The notes under the pieces were generated by a model, which saw only the letters and a list, made by a program, of their open reading frames with translations, was not told the DNA's origin and did no database searches. Positions 1 to 5,374 of a stretch of DNA of 6,359 bases are shown in pieces (within the stretch, counting starts at the first letter, position 1; every line of letters starts with the position of its first letter). Made by a program: the position numbers and the translations under genes. Source of the stretch: Archaeoglobales archaeon (GTDB lineage Archaea > Halobacteriota > Archaeoglobi > Archaeoglobales > Archaeoglobaceae); NCBI GenBank assembly GCA_003662985.1, contig QMZD01000111.1, positions 1 to 6,359 on the forward strand, given 5' to 3'.

Positions 1-121
1 GAGGCATAATTTCGTTCTCGACGAACTCGTGTACAGCCTCTACAATCTCCCAATCTTCTCTTTTAGCTATCGCTCCAATAAATCTCTTTCTAATGCCCAT
101 CATATCGTCTATTCTGCTCAT
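1..121 (-). CDS. Probable acyl-CoA dehydrogenase, N-terminal fragment (cut by window edge)
   Basis: The first 40 codons of a minus-strand gene run off the left edge. The peptide begins MSRIDDMMGIRKRF and ends with VEAVHEFVENEIMP. That ending resembles the first helix of acyl-CoA dehydrogenases (the VxxFVExEIxP pattern ahead of the FAD domain), the flavoenzymes that oxidise acyl-CoA to enoyl-CoA and pass electrons to electron-transfer flavoprotein. Many copies of this family are typical of Archaeoglobus, which degrades fatty acids. The ATG at 119-121 was chosen because it is the first Met in an open frame and a TATA-like element lies about 26 bp upstream, which suggests a leaderless transcript; no well-spaced ribosome binding site is visible. 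No catalytic or FAD-binding residue falls inside the window, so the family call rests on one helix and is tentative. Confidence 0.55.
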   Translation of the reverse strand, partial: MSRIDDMMGIRKRFIGAIAKREDWEIVEAVHEFVENEIMP

Positions 122-141
122 ACCTTTTAATTTTAATAAAA

Positions 142-152
142 CAGATATAACT
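142..152 (-). promoter_or_regulatory. TATA-box candidate for the acyl-CoA dehydrogenase-like gene
   Basis: On the minus strand the sequence reads AGTTATATCTG, centred about 26 bp upstream of the ATG at 121. That is the archaeal TATA-to-transcription-start distance, so the message would begin at or next to the start codon. It lies in the 65-bp gap after the FTR gene, so the acyl-CoA dehydrogenase-like gene may have its own promoter rather than read-through only. Confidence 0.4.
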
Positions 153-186
153 TTTTTGAACATCGAATGTGATTTTTGGCAATATT

Positions 187-486
187 TTAGAGATCCTGTA
201 GGTACTCAATGTGTCTATCTGGTACCACTATCTCAGGAAGTCCGCAGTAACATCTGCCGTACTCCCTGATGTCCTCCTCTGCATAAGCGCATGGACAAAT
301 TATGAGCCTATCGGTTTCTCTTTTTCCTGTTGCAATTCTGCAAGGACAGATTGCAAGTCTGTATCTTTCCTTGTTCCTGATCAACCCCTCAGCAAAAGAT
401 CTGACTAATTCTTGATCGGGGTTCACTTTCCAGCCTTTTTTGCTTGCAACTCTCTCGAAAATTCTCAAAAACTCCTCAGTTCCCAT
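187..486 (-). CDS. Ferredoxin:thioredoxin (disulfide) reductase catalytic beta subunit
   Basis: A 99-aa protein with the six-cysteine signature of the FTR catalytic subunit: CPC at 47-49, CPC at 64-66 and CYC at 79-81, that is CPC-x14-CPC-x12-CYC. In this family four cysteines hold a [4Fe-4S] cluster and two form the adjacent redox-active disulfide, which passes ferredoxin electrons one at a time to a thioredoxin- or glutaredoxin-type partner. The plant/cyanobacterial pattern is CPC-x16-CPC-x8-CHC; here the spacings differ and the His of the last motif is Tyr. No variable (alpha) subunit is present nearby, as in archaeal ferredoxin:disulfide reductases. The start ATG (484-486) has a GGTGAT ribosome binding site at 489-494. 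The frame stays open further upstream but that stretch is glutaredoxin DNA read out of frame. It lies 8 nt after the glutaredoxin stop, so the two are probably co-transcribed and are plausible redox partners. Confidence 0.85.
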   Translation of the reverse strand: MGTEEFLRIFERVASKKGWKVNPDQELVRSFAEGLIRNKERYRLAICPCRIATGKRETDRLIICPCAYAEEDIREYGRCYCGLPEIVVPDRHIEYLQDL

Positions 487-494
487 TCTATCAC

Positions 495-739
495 CTATGT
501 AATGAGTCCTTTCAACTCCTCCAGATCGTATCCCAGAACGTACTTCTCTCCTTTCACAACAACGGGAACCGCGTAACTTCCTGATATCGTACGAACTTCC
601 TCTATGGCTTTCCTTCTCTCCCCCCTTTAAGTTCATCGAGCCAAATTACCTCGAATTCGGCCTCAGATTTTTTAAGAAACTCGATAACCCTTTTACAGTG
701 GGGACAGGTAGTAAGGGCATACACAACAATTTTATTCAT
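495..739 (-). pseudogene. Glutaredoxin/NrdH-like redoxin, interrupted by a one-base frameshift
   Basis: Two overlapping minus-strand frames together encode a complete 81-aa redoxin. Frame one (739 down to 602) gives MNKIVVYALTTCPHCKRVIE and onward to WLDELKGG, then stops at TAG 602-604. Frame two, starting at 620, gives ERRKAIEEVRTISGSYAVPV, then a GYDLEEL segment and TAG at 495-497. Joined, they have the CPHC active site (residues 12-15), the cis-proline AVP (57-59) and the GYD motif (70-72) of the NrdH/glutaredoxin family, with no residues missing. The break lies in AAAGGGGGG (620-628): one extra G, or a -1 slip, restores the protein. An AGGTAGG ribosome binding site precedes the ATG. It lies just ahead of the FTR gene, suggesting it accepts electrons from FTR. 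A sequencing error, a recent mutation or programmed slippage cannot be told apart here; the preserved second half argues against an old pseudogene. Confidence 0.8.
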
Positions 740-784
740 AAATTTCCTACCTGTGAAATTTTTTAACTTTTGCCTAATTTTACA

Positions 785-792
785 TAATTTAA
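785..792 (-). promoter_or_regulatory. TATA-box candidate for the glutaredoxin-FTR pair
   Basis: On the minus strand TTAAATTA lies about 49 bp upstream of the redoxin ATG (739). A start site about 25 bp downstream would give a leader of about 17-20 nt that includes the AGGTAGG ribosome binding site. It lies in the 101-bp gap after the GNAT gene, so read-through from that gene is also possible. The call rests on an AT-rich match only. Confidence 0.3.
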
Positions 793-840
793 CAAATAGC
801 TTGTGTAGCCCAAGTGTAATCGCTGTAACCAGTTTAAAGC

Positions 841-1320
841 TTAGAGATCCTTTTTCAGGTAAACATAAAATTCATCTGATTTTGCGATTTTAAAGCCAAG
901 CCACAGATAAAGCTGAATTGCTTGCATGTTGCCTCTTTCGGTGACCGCTTCGAGGATCCTTATCCCTTCATCTTTTAGAAACTTCTCCGCAAATTTTATG
1001 AGTTCTCCACCTATCCACTTTCCTTTGTAATCTTGTTGGATGAAAATCACGAATTCTGCTTTTTCTCCTTGAGGCATGACACCGATATGCCCGATAATCC
1101 TCTCACCATGTTTTGCTATGAACATATATCCTTCTGAGAGCCCATCTATCCACTCCTCGATCATCTTTTTCCTTACAGGAGGCAGGCCGCAACATCTCTT
1201 GTCAGAGCTGAAATCCTCATACATTTGGATCAGTTTTTCTCTCTCCTCGGGCACATAACCGGTTATTAAAATTATATCTCCATCCTTAGATGTGAAAAAT
1301 TCGGATCTATCTACTTTCAT
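841..1320 (-). CDS. GNAT-family N-acetyltransferase
   Basis: A 159-aa single-domain protein that transfers an acetyl group from acetyl-CoA to an amine; the substrate cannot be read from the sequence. GNAT landmarks are a GYMFIAKHGERIIGHIGV strand pair at about 64-81, a motif A strand and helix at about 88-116 (AEFVIFIQQDYKGKWIGGEL), and a motif B near the end, NMQAIQLYLWLGF (131-143), matching the common NxxAxxLYxxLGF. The N-terminal segment DKRCCGLPP (40-48) resembles the substrate-side region of archaeal Pat-like acetyltransferases. In the acetyl-CoA pyrophosphate loop, usually Q/R-x-x-G-x-G/A, the central Gly is replaced by Trp (KGKWIG, Trp102), so cofactor binding may be altered. The ATG at 1318-1320 has no clear ribosome binding site but a TATA-like element about 26 bp upstream, consistent with a leaderless message. 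Confidence 0.85.
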   Translation of the reverse strand: MKVDRSEFFTSKDGDIILITGYVPEEREKLIQMYEDFSSDKRCCGLPPVRKKMIEEWIDGLSEGYMFIAKHGERIIGHIGVMPQGEKAEFVIFIQQDYKGKWIGGELIKFAEKFLKDEGIRILEAVTERGNMQAIQLYLWLGFKIAKSDEFYVYLKKDL

Positions 1321-1340
1321 TACCAGGAATAAACCTAGGA

Positions 1341-1354
1341 AAATAAAAATTTTT
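1341..1354 (-). promoter_or_regulatory. TATA-box candidate for the GNAT gene
   Basis: On the minus strand this reads AAAAATTTTTATTT, centred about 26 bp upstream of the ATG at 1320. Transcription would begin at about the first base of the start codon, which fits the missing ribosome binding site. Confidence 0.4.
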
Positions 1355-1413
1355 ACTCCTTCAGTTACTCCCTTGGCAATTTGGCAAATCTGAAGAATAT
1401 GTGTAAGAATGGA

Positions 1414-1564
1414 CTTTTAAGTTTCAGCTGATCGTTAGAAGTTAGTTAGAGTTAGTACAGAAAGGAGTAGTAAAGAGATGTAGGGAGATAGAAAACTTAC
1501 AACCACAACTGCTAAATCCATTTTTGCTGTGGTTTTTGCCTTTTTACCTTTTTGCCTTTTTATA
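1414..1564 (+). other. Spacer with a possible small RNA unit
   Basis: The 356-bp stretch between the GNAT start and the TRAM gene holds no convincing protein frame. Within it, a weak TATA-like CTTTTAAG (about 1414-1421) is followed by a purine-rich stretch with four GTTAG units (1434, 1441, 1445, 1451), then a hairpin and U-rich tandem repeats that look like a plus-strand terminator (1501-1564). No protein gene on this strand ends here, so a non-coding RNA of about 100-120 nt is a reasonable guess. I do not recognise an RNA family, and see no clear C/D-box or tRNA motifs. Confidence 0.2.
1501..1564 (+). terminator. Hairpin plus tandem T5 tracts, terminator-like
   Basis: A 7-bp perfect stem AACCACA (1501-1507) / TGTGGTT (1528-1534) encloses a 20-nt loop. 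It runs directly into three 8-nt tandem units, TTTTTGCC (1533-1540), TTTTTACC (1541-1548) and TTTTTGCC (1549-1556), then TTTTTATA. Repeated U5 tracts are typical archaeal termination signals. It may insulate the TRAM promoter from upstream plus-strand transcription. Confidence 0.45.
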
Positions 1565-1615
1565 GTTTATTTTTGGAGGATCTCGAGGTAATTGGAAATA
1601 ACTTCGGAAATACAC

Positions 1616-1630
1616 CTAAACGTTTAAATA
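1616..1630 (+). promoter_or_regulatory. TATA-box promoter of the TRAM gene
   Basis: TTTAAATA at 1623-1630, preceded by the purine-containing CTAAACG as a possible BRE. A start about 25 bp downstream (near 1652) gives a leader of about 25 nt that contains the GGAGGG ribosome binding site at 1664-1669 ahead of the TTG at 1677. This geometry supports the shorter of the two TTG starts. Confidence 0.55.
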
Positions 1631-1676
1631 CAAAGTAGTCAAACAATCAGAAATTCAAAATTTGGAGGGAATAGAA

Positions 1677-1886
1677 TTGAATGGATTTGAATTTAGAGAT
1701 AAACCCCCAGTAAGTGAGGGGGATGTGAGAACCGTAAAAATAGAAGCGATTGGTTCGAAGGGGGATGGAATAGCCAGAATAAGTGGCTATGTAATTTTTG
1801 TCCCAAATGTGGAGTTAAATCAGGAAGTTACAGTAAGAATATCAAAGGTTTTGAGAAAGTACGCGTTTGCCGAAGTTATTGAATAA
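1677..1886 (+). CDS. Stand-alone TRAM-domain RNA-binding protein
   Basis: A 69-aa protein made almost wholly of one TRAM domain, a small beta-barrel that binds RNA in tRNA/rRNA methyltransferases and methylthiotransferases. Archaea make free-standing versions of about 65-75 aa; one from a cold-adapted methanogen has been described as an RNA chaperone. Visible hallmarks are a VRTVKIEAIGSKGDGIARI core (about residues 17-35), then GYVIFVPNV and a closing VRISKVLRKYAFAEV. The start is a TTG at 1677, chosen because GGAGGG at 1664-1669 sits 7 nt upstream. An in-frame TTG at 1662 would add five residues but itself overlaps the ribosome binding site and has none of its own. It is monocistronic and converges on cdhB. 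It is probably cytoplasmic, acting on RNA structure or turnover; the target is unknown. Confidence 0.88.
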   Translation: MNGFEFRDKPPVSEGDVRTVKIEAIGSKGDGIARISGYVIFVPNVELNQEVTVRISKVLRKYAFAEVIE

Positions 1887-1934
1887 TTCCGAAATAATAC
1901 TAAACATTACTTAATATTTAAATCTAATACTAAA

Positions 1935-1961
1935 ATACTAAAATAATAAAAAATAGGAAAT
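1935..1961 (-). terminator. U-rich 3' end of the cdhAB transcript
   Basis: Immediately after the cdhB stop the minus strand reads CCTATTTTTTATTATTTTAG, a run of T-tracts typical of archaeal intrinsic termination. The whole convergent gap 1887-1961 is AT-rich and has ATACTAAA three times (1897, 1927, 1935), which reads TTTAGTAT on the cdhB strand. Confidence 0.5.
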
Positions 1962-2480
1962 TTAGAGGCCAGCTAGAACCTCATCGAGCATTGCTATATA
2001 CTCTTCTTCTTTTTTCCATAGGCTTGGAAAGCTCTGGAAAGCGTTTGGATGATAGTATCGATCTATTGCAATTGCCCTTGTATGGGGGGCGAAGTTTTTA
2101 ATCGCTGCCATCATTTGGGAACCGTGGTAGTAAATAGTTCCCATAAAAAGAATGAGATCGTAATTTCCTTCCCCATCAAAGCCAGGCCATTCAGGATCGA
2201 GTATGAAGCTTGTCAGCTCGTGTAGAACAGCGTATTTTACATTATCGACGACATTAGCTTCTACGAATTTCTTTATCGCACTTCCCGTCGCAACAACTTG
2301 TACACCCTTCTTTGAGAATTCTAGAACTCTTTTGAACATTTCATCAGTAATGTCGGGTCCAACGATAAGGAGCGGTCTTTTAGCCCTTTTTATCATCGAT
2401 GCAACGGCTTTTGTTTTTGCAATCATCGCCATTTTTGGTCCCGGAATATTTGCGGTATCAAATGGTTTTGCTTCCGCCAT
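1962..2480 (-). CDS. cdhB: Acetyl-CoA decarbonylase/synthase (CODH) epsilon subunit
   Basis: A 172-aa protein, the usual size for the archaeal CODH/ACS epsilon subunit, which binds CdhA as an alpha2-epsilon2 component. Its exact role is unsettled; the fold is related to nucleotide/FAD-binding domains and a part in electron transfer or in stabilising alpha has been proposed. Visible features are an N-terminal IPGPKMA segment (about 12-18), a Rossmann-like strand and turn [13 protein letters not shown] (35-47), [11 protein letters not shown] (62-72), the strand [18 protein letters not shown] (107-124) and a C-terminal helix. It has no cysteine, so no Fe-S cluster. The ATG at 2478-2480 starts 2 nt after the cdhA stop, and its ribosome binding site GGAGGGG lies inside the last codons of cdhA, so translation of the pair is likely coupled. 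Confidence 0.95.
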   Translation of the reverse strand: MAEAKPFDTANIPGPKMAMIAKTKAVASMIKRAKRPLLIVGPDITDEMFKRVLEFSKKGVQVVATGSAIKKFVEANVVDNVKYAVLHELTSFILDPEWPGFDGEGNYDLILFMGTIYYHGSQMMAAIKNFAPHTRAIAIDRYYHPNAFQSFPSLWKKEEEYIAMLDEVLAGL

Positions 2481-2482
2481 TT

Positions 2483-4885
2483 TTACTCCCCTCCTAACGG
2501 AAGTGGACCCTCTTCAAATATCCTCTTAACGTTCGTTGGGTTAAAGGAAGCATCGTACTTCCTCATAGGTCCTTCGAGGATCCTCTTCTTCTTCCAATCA
2601 ATCTTCCATCCATGCTCGTCCTCGAGTATCTTGAGTAGCTCTTCCTTCTTGGCCAGTGGCAGATCTGATTCCGTTCTGACAAACAGATGCCAGTCTTCTG
2701 GCAGTTTTCCTAGGTATTTGAGATTAAGATCAATGTAGTGGGTCAGTTTTATCGATCTTCCTCTGTCAGTATCGGCAGGCCTTATGCAGAGTTTGGCCAT
2801 CAATGGTAAAGCTTCTTCGAGCGTCTCTGCAGCTACGAGCAAATCCTGAGGAGCTGGTTCAACTCTAACTTCCTCTCCCCTTCTTATGTCGTACATCATC
2901 CAGTCTTCGTCTCTATATGGCTGTCCGAGGAATGCCCTTCTGTATTTGCTTCCGTGTGGCCCTACAACTGCTGGCACTCCAAGTCTGTTGAAGCCGGTAG
3001 CAATACTTGCAGCTTTCTGACTCATCGCACCCCATGCCACACCACAAGCTCCAACTCTATTGAGGATGTAATCTGCTATTTCTTCGTAATTTGCCTTTAT
3101 GTTTCTCATAGCGAAAATTCTTGCGACCTTTATCGCAGCTCCGTGGATGTGGGCGTTTGAAACGCAACTACCGATGTTTATAACTCCTCCCGCATCGAAC
3201 CTATCGTGGAACTCTTCGAAAACGCCCTGTCCATCTTCGTTCTTGTACAATGCCGCATCAAACGCCATGCATCCCGTTAACGTTACGATGTAGTTCCTTG
3301 AGGCAAATTCTCGAACGATCGTGTAGACCTCTTCGGTTCCGTTTGGATAGTTTCCACACCCGATTGGGGCAATAATACCTGGAATCGTACCCAGAACGAT
3401 GGGGGCACCGACCTCTCTAATCTCAGTGTCTCTTACAGGTCCTCTTGCCCTTCTGATCTTGCCTTTCTCGTTCTTTATTGTTTCCCATGCCGCGAAGTTG
3501 AGCATATCTATGATCGGTATGTTCTTCGGGCATACCTGTTCACATCTTCCGCAAGCGATGCATACATCCCATCTCTTCTCAAGCAGAGATCTATCTCCGT
3601 TTTCAGCAGCCTCCATTGCCTCACCGATCCTTATCCCTTGTGGGCATGCGAAGGTGCAGTTTCCGCATTGTGTGCAAGCCTTCGCATATTCCATGAATTC
3701 CTCTTCACTCAAAACCGGCTTTATCTCTCCTTTTCTCTTCTTTCTTCTCTCTAAAGCGATTGTCGCTGCAACCTCTCCAACCTTAAGTGGATCCAAAACT
3801 GCGACACCCGGGGCACCATCGAGTATGTACTTTATGATATCCTTTGGATCTTCCTTTGTCATATCCCTCAGCCCATGCATAGCCTTGTCGTTTGTGCATA
3901 TCACCGGAATTCCAAGTTTGCCTGCATGGTAGAGAATATCTGCCCTTATACACTGTTCGTCGATAACGATGACATCGGCCAACCCAGCCCTTATGACTTT
4001 TAACTGTCTGCTCAATGCAGCGGCAATCTTTGCCCTTTCATAGTATCTTGCCAAATCGTTTGCGGTACAGCAAATTCCAGCTATGTCAACTTCATCAGTT
4101 AAGCCGTTAGCCTCTAAATAGTCTGCTATGTTTGCTGCTGGTGGAGCATTGTGGCCAATAACAAGCACTACGGCTTTGTTCATGTCGATTGTACCCATAC
4201 CAATTTCAATGTATGGCTGGTTGTCTTCACCCTTTGGAAAATTGAAGGCGCACATCTGGATAATATCTGCCACTTCCTTGGACAGTGAATCAATCATACC
4301 CAGATGAAGTGCTTTTGATTCATAGTCTAAATAGCTCCCTTCTTGCCCGGTGTGTATGGAGTCGACAACTTGAACGATTTGTTCCTCACAGTAGTCAAGA
4401 ACTTTCTTGAAATCAGCGACAGTTTTGGGTCTGATACCTGTGATCAACTCTGTTAGTGGGGCAACCACATCGATTTCAGAGCCAAAATCTACTGGTATTT
4501 CGCTTGGATCTCCAAAAATATGCTCAATGTCATGCATCATGTGTCTTGCATGTGCACAATGAGCTGATACACCAATTGCACAGGCGATTGCAACGATTCT
4601 GCCTGTCTGAGCAGCTAGATCTATACCACAAGCCCCCCTCTTGTTGCCAGTCAGATCACACTTACCCATCGTACAAAGACAGCACATGTCGCAGTAAGGT
4701 GCGTAGAAGGGCTTGTATCTCTTCAGTAGAAACATATCCCAGTCTCTGAGGTCGGCTATCTTTGGTTTCGGCGTTGGCCCCATTATTGCCTTCTCAATTT
4801 CCTCTTCCTCGATTATTTCCCCTATTTTGATGCTGACATTTCGTAGGTCATCTAAAACAAAAATTCCCTCTTTTAGCTCAAACAT
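2483..4885 (-). CDS. cdhA: CO dehydrogenase catalytic alpha subunit of the archaeal CODH/ACS complex
   Basis: An 800-aa Ni-Fe-S enzyme of normal family length that interconverts CO2 and CO (CO + H2O = CO2 + 2H+ + 2e-) with ferredoxin, feeding or draining the carbonyl branch of acetyl-CoA synthesis and cleavage. Near the N-terminus Cys65, 68, 69, 71, 76 and 86 form the CxxCCxCxxxxC...RGACG region for the B/D clusters. The Ni-containing C-cluster region shows GHNAPP with His245, GICCTAN (Cys272/273), DEQC (Cys312), IGCGNY (Cys510), TGCMAF (Cys539) and GSCVSN (Cys574). Two ferredoxin motifs found in the archaeal enzyme, [12 protein letters not shown] (404-415) and [12 protein letters not shown] (442-453), bind the E and F clusters. 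The cytoplasmic ATG (4883-4885) has a strong GGAGGGGG site 8 nt upstream. It is followed by cdhB only; no cdhC/D/E is adjacent. All expected ligands are present. Confidence 0.98.
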   Translation of the reverse strand: MFELKEGIFVLDDLRNVSIKIGEIIEEEEIEKAIMGPTPKPKIADLRDWDMFLLKRYKPFYAPYCDMCCLCTMGKCDLTGNKRGACGIDLAAQTGRIVAIACAIGVSAHCAHARHMMHDIEHIFGDPSEIPVDFGSEIDVVAPLTELITGIRPKTVADFKKVLDYCEEQIVQVVDSIHTGQEGSYLDYESKALHLGMIDSLSKEVADIIQMCAFNFPKGEDNQPYIEIGMGTIDMNKAVVLVIGHNAPPAANIADYLEANGLTDEVDIAGICCTANDLARYYERAKIAAALSRQLKVIRAGLADVIVIDEQCIRADILYHAGKLGIPVICTNDKAMHGLRDMTKEDPKDIIKYILDGAPGVAVLDPLKVGEVAATIALERRKKRKGEIKPVLSEEEFMEYAKACTQCGNCTFACPQGIRIGEAMEAAENGDRSLLEKRWDVCIACGRCEQVCPKNIPIIDMLNFAAWETIKNEKGKIRRARGPVRDTEIREVGAPIVLGTIPGIIAPIGCGNYPNGTEEVYTIVREFASRNYIVTLTGCMAFDAALYKNEDGQGVFEEFHDRFDAGGVINIGSCVSNAHIHGAAIKVARIFAMRNIKANYEEIADYILNRVGACGVAWGAMSQKAASIATGFNRLGVPAVVGPHGSKYRRAFLGQPYRDEDWMMYDIRRGEEVRVEPAPQDLLVAAETLEEALPLMAKLCIRPADTDRGRSIKLTHYIDLNLKYLGKLPEDWHLFVRTESDLPLAKKEELLKILEDEHGWKIDWKKKRILEGPMRKYDASFNPTNVKRIFEEGPLPLGGE

Positions 4886-4927
4886 GTTTTTGGCCCCCTC
4901 CTTTGGCTCTCCAATGCTCAGTTTATG

Positions 4928-4946
4928 AGTTTATATTACTTTCGAT
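4928..4946 (-). promoter_or_regulatory. BRE/TATA promoter of cdhAB
   Basis: On the minus strand CGAAAGT is followed by AATATAAA (TATA at 4930-4937), the BRE/TATA order of archaeal promoters. A start about 25 bp downstream, near 4908, gives a leader of about 23 nt that includes GGAGGGGG (4894-4901). A second AT-rich candidate, AATAAATATTTATC, lies just upstream (about 4944-4957). Confidence 0.55.
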
Positions 4947-5073
4947 AAATATTTATTTGAACCATTCAATTTTTAAGCATTATTTTTAAAACGGTTTCAG
5001 TTTAACCTCCTCCCTCAATAAACCCCTCGATTTTAATTTATTTGTTTGAAAATTTATTTCTTTAGAAGTTGTC

Positions 5074-5103
5074 GATTCCATGAGGTGATTCTATCATGGA
5101 AAC
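5074..5103. repeat. Inverted repeat, 10-bp arms, in the cdhA-dsrO divergent spacer
   Basis: GATTCCATGA (5074-5083) and TCATGGAAAC (5094-5103) are reverse complements with one mismatch (inner 8 bp perfect), separated by 10 bp. It is a good candidate for a dimeric regulator's operator or, if transcribed, an RNA hairpin. The loop contains GGTGATTC, a ribosome-binding-site-like sequence, and the right arm contains an ATG (5096) that opens a frame of only 7 codons (stop TGA 5117-5119). Confidence 0.55.
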
Positions 5104-5221
5104 AAATGTTTTTTATTGATTGGGAGAAACCCATAAACCAAAAACTTAATATTCTAAATAATTTCAGTCCATTCCAAGTAATTGTTCAGAGTCGCATCGA
5201 AATTATGGGGGATTATGTAAG

Positions 5222-5374
5222 ATGGGGCAAACGTTTACAGCGAGTCTAGGTGAGCCGCTTGGGAAGAAAAGAAGCGATTCAAATAAAAACCAGCTGAGTG
5301 GTCGATTGGTCAACATATTTCAATATATTAGCCTATTTAAGAATCCCCCTGCTTTGGAGGTCGATGAGATATGA
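5222..5374 (+). CDS. Doubtful 50-aa frame overlapping the dsrO start
   Basis: An ATG at 5222 opens a 50-codon frame that ends in a TGA at 5372-5374, overlapping the dsrO ATG as ATGA, the arrangement seen in translationally coupled genes. A weak GGGGGAT lies 8 nt upstream. The peptide (MGQTFTASLGEPLGKK and onward to PPALEVDEI) is hydrophilic with no cysteine, membrane segment or family resemblance; in particular it has no heme motif and is not DsrJ. The likely dsrO promoter lies inside the frame. I lean towards chance, but record it because of the exact overlap. Confidence 0.18.
   Translation: MGQTFTASLGEPLGKKRSDSNKNQLSGRLVNIFQYISLFKNPPALEVDEI
5321..5330 (+). promoter_or_regulatory. TATA-box candidate for dsrOP
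   Basis: AATATATT at 5322-5329 would place transcription start near 5350, giving a leader of about 20 nt with the GGAGGT ribosome binding site at 5356-5361, 9 nt before the dsrO ATG. A second AT-rich stretch, CTATTTAAG (5333-5341), would start transcription downstream of the ribosome binding site and so fits less well. Confidence 0.4.

Larger units (their letters stand above)
4886..5370. other. Divergent control region between cdhAB and dsrOP
   Basis: This 485-bp spacer has no confidently coding frame. From the cdhA side it holds the cdhAB promoter, an AT-rich stretch to about 5067, an inverted repeat at 5074-5103, a segment at 5221-5280 with about half G+C in otherwise AT-rich DNA, and the dsrO promoter (5321-5330). 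The sequence GTKGTCGATT occurs twice in the same orientation (5068-5077 and 5298-5307, one mismatch), which could be a repeated regulator site near the dsrO side. The length is more than two core promoters need, so regulator binding or a small RNA is likely. Confidence 0.5.

Noticed and set aside
487..636. Upstream extension of the FTR frame to an ATG at 634-636, giving a 149-aa protein
   Set aside because: The extra 50 residues are Arg/Ser-rich and are the glutaredoxin gene read out of frame; the ATG at 484-486 has the GGTGAT ribosome binding site and the normal family length.
1662..1676. TTG at 1662 as the TRAM protein start
   Set aside because: It overlaps the GGAGGG ribosome binding site that serves the TTG at 1677 and has none of its own.
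2203..2529. 108-codon plus-strand frame across the cdhA-cdhB junction
   Set aside because: It is antisense to cdhB, and its hydrophobic look comes from reverse reading of Ala/Lys/Ile-rich codons.
3399..3932. 177-codon plus-strand frame inside cdhA
   Set aside because: It is antisense to well-conserved cdhA coding sequence, including both ferredoxin motifs; Ser/Ala/Phe-rich shadow translation.
5046..5249. 67-codon plus-strand frame in the divergent spacer
   Set aside because: It has a TTG start without a ribosome binding site, AT-driven composition, no family resemblance, and it runs through the inverted repeat.
5222..5374. DsrJ-type cytochrome upstream of dsrO
   Set aside because: The small frame there has no CxxCH heme motif and no signal peptide, so it is not DsrJ.
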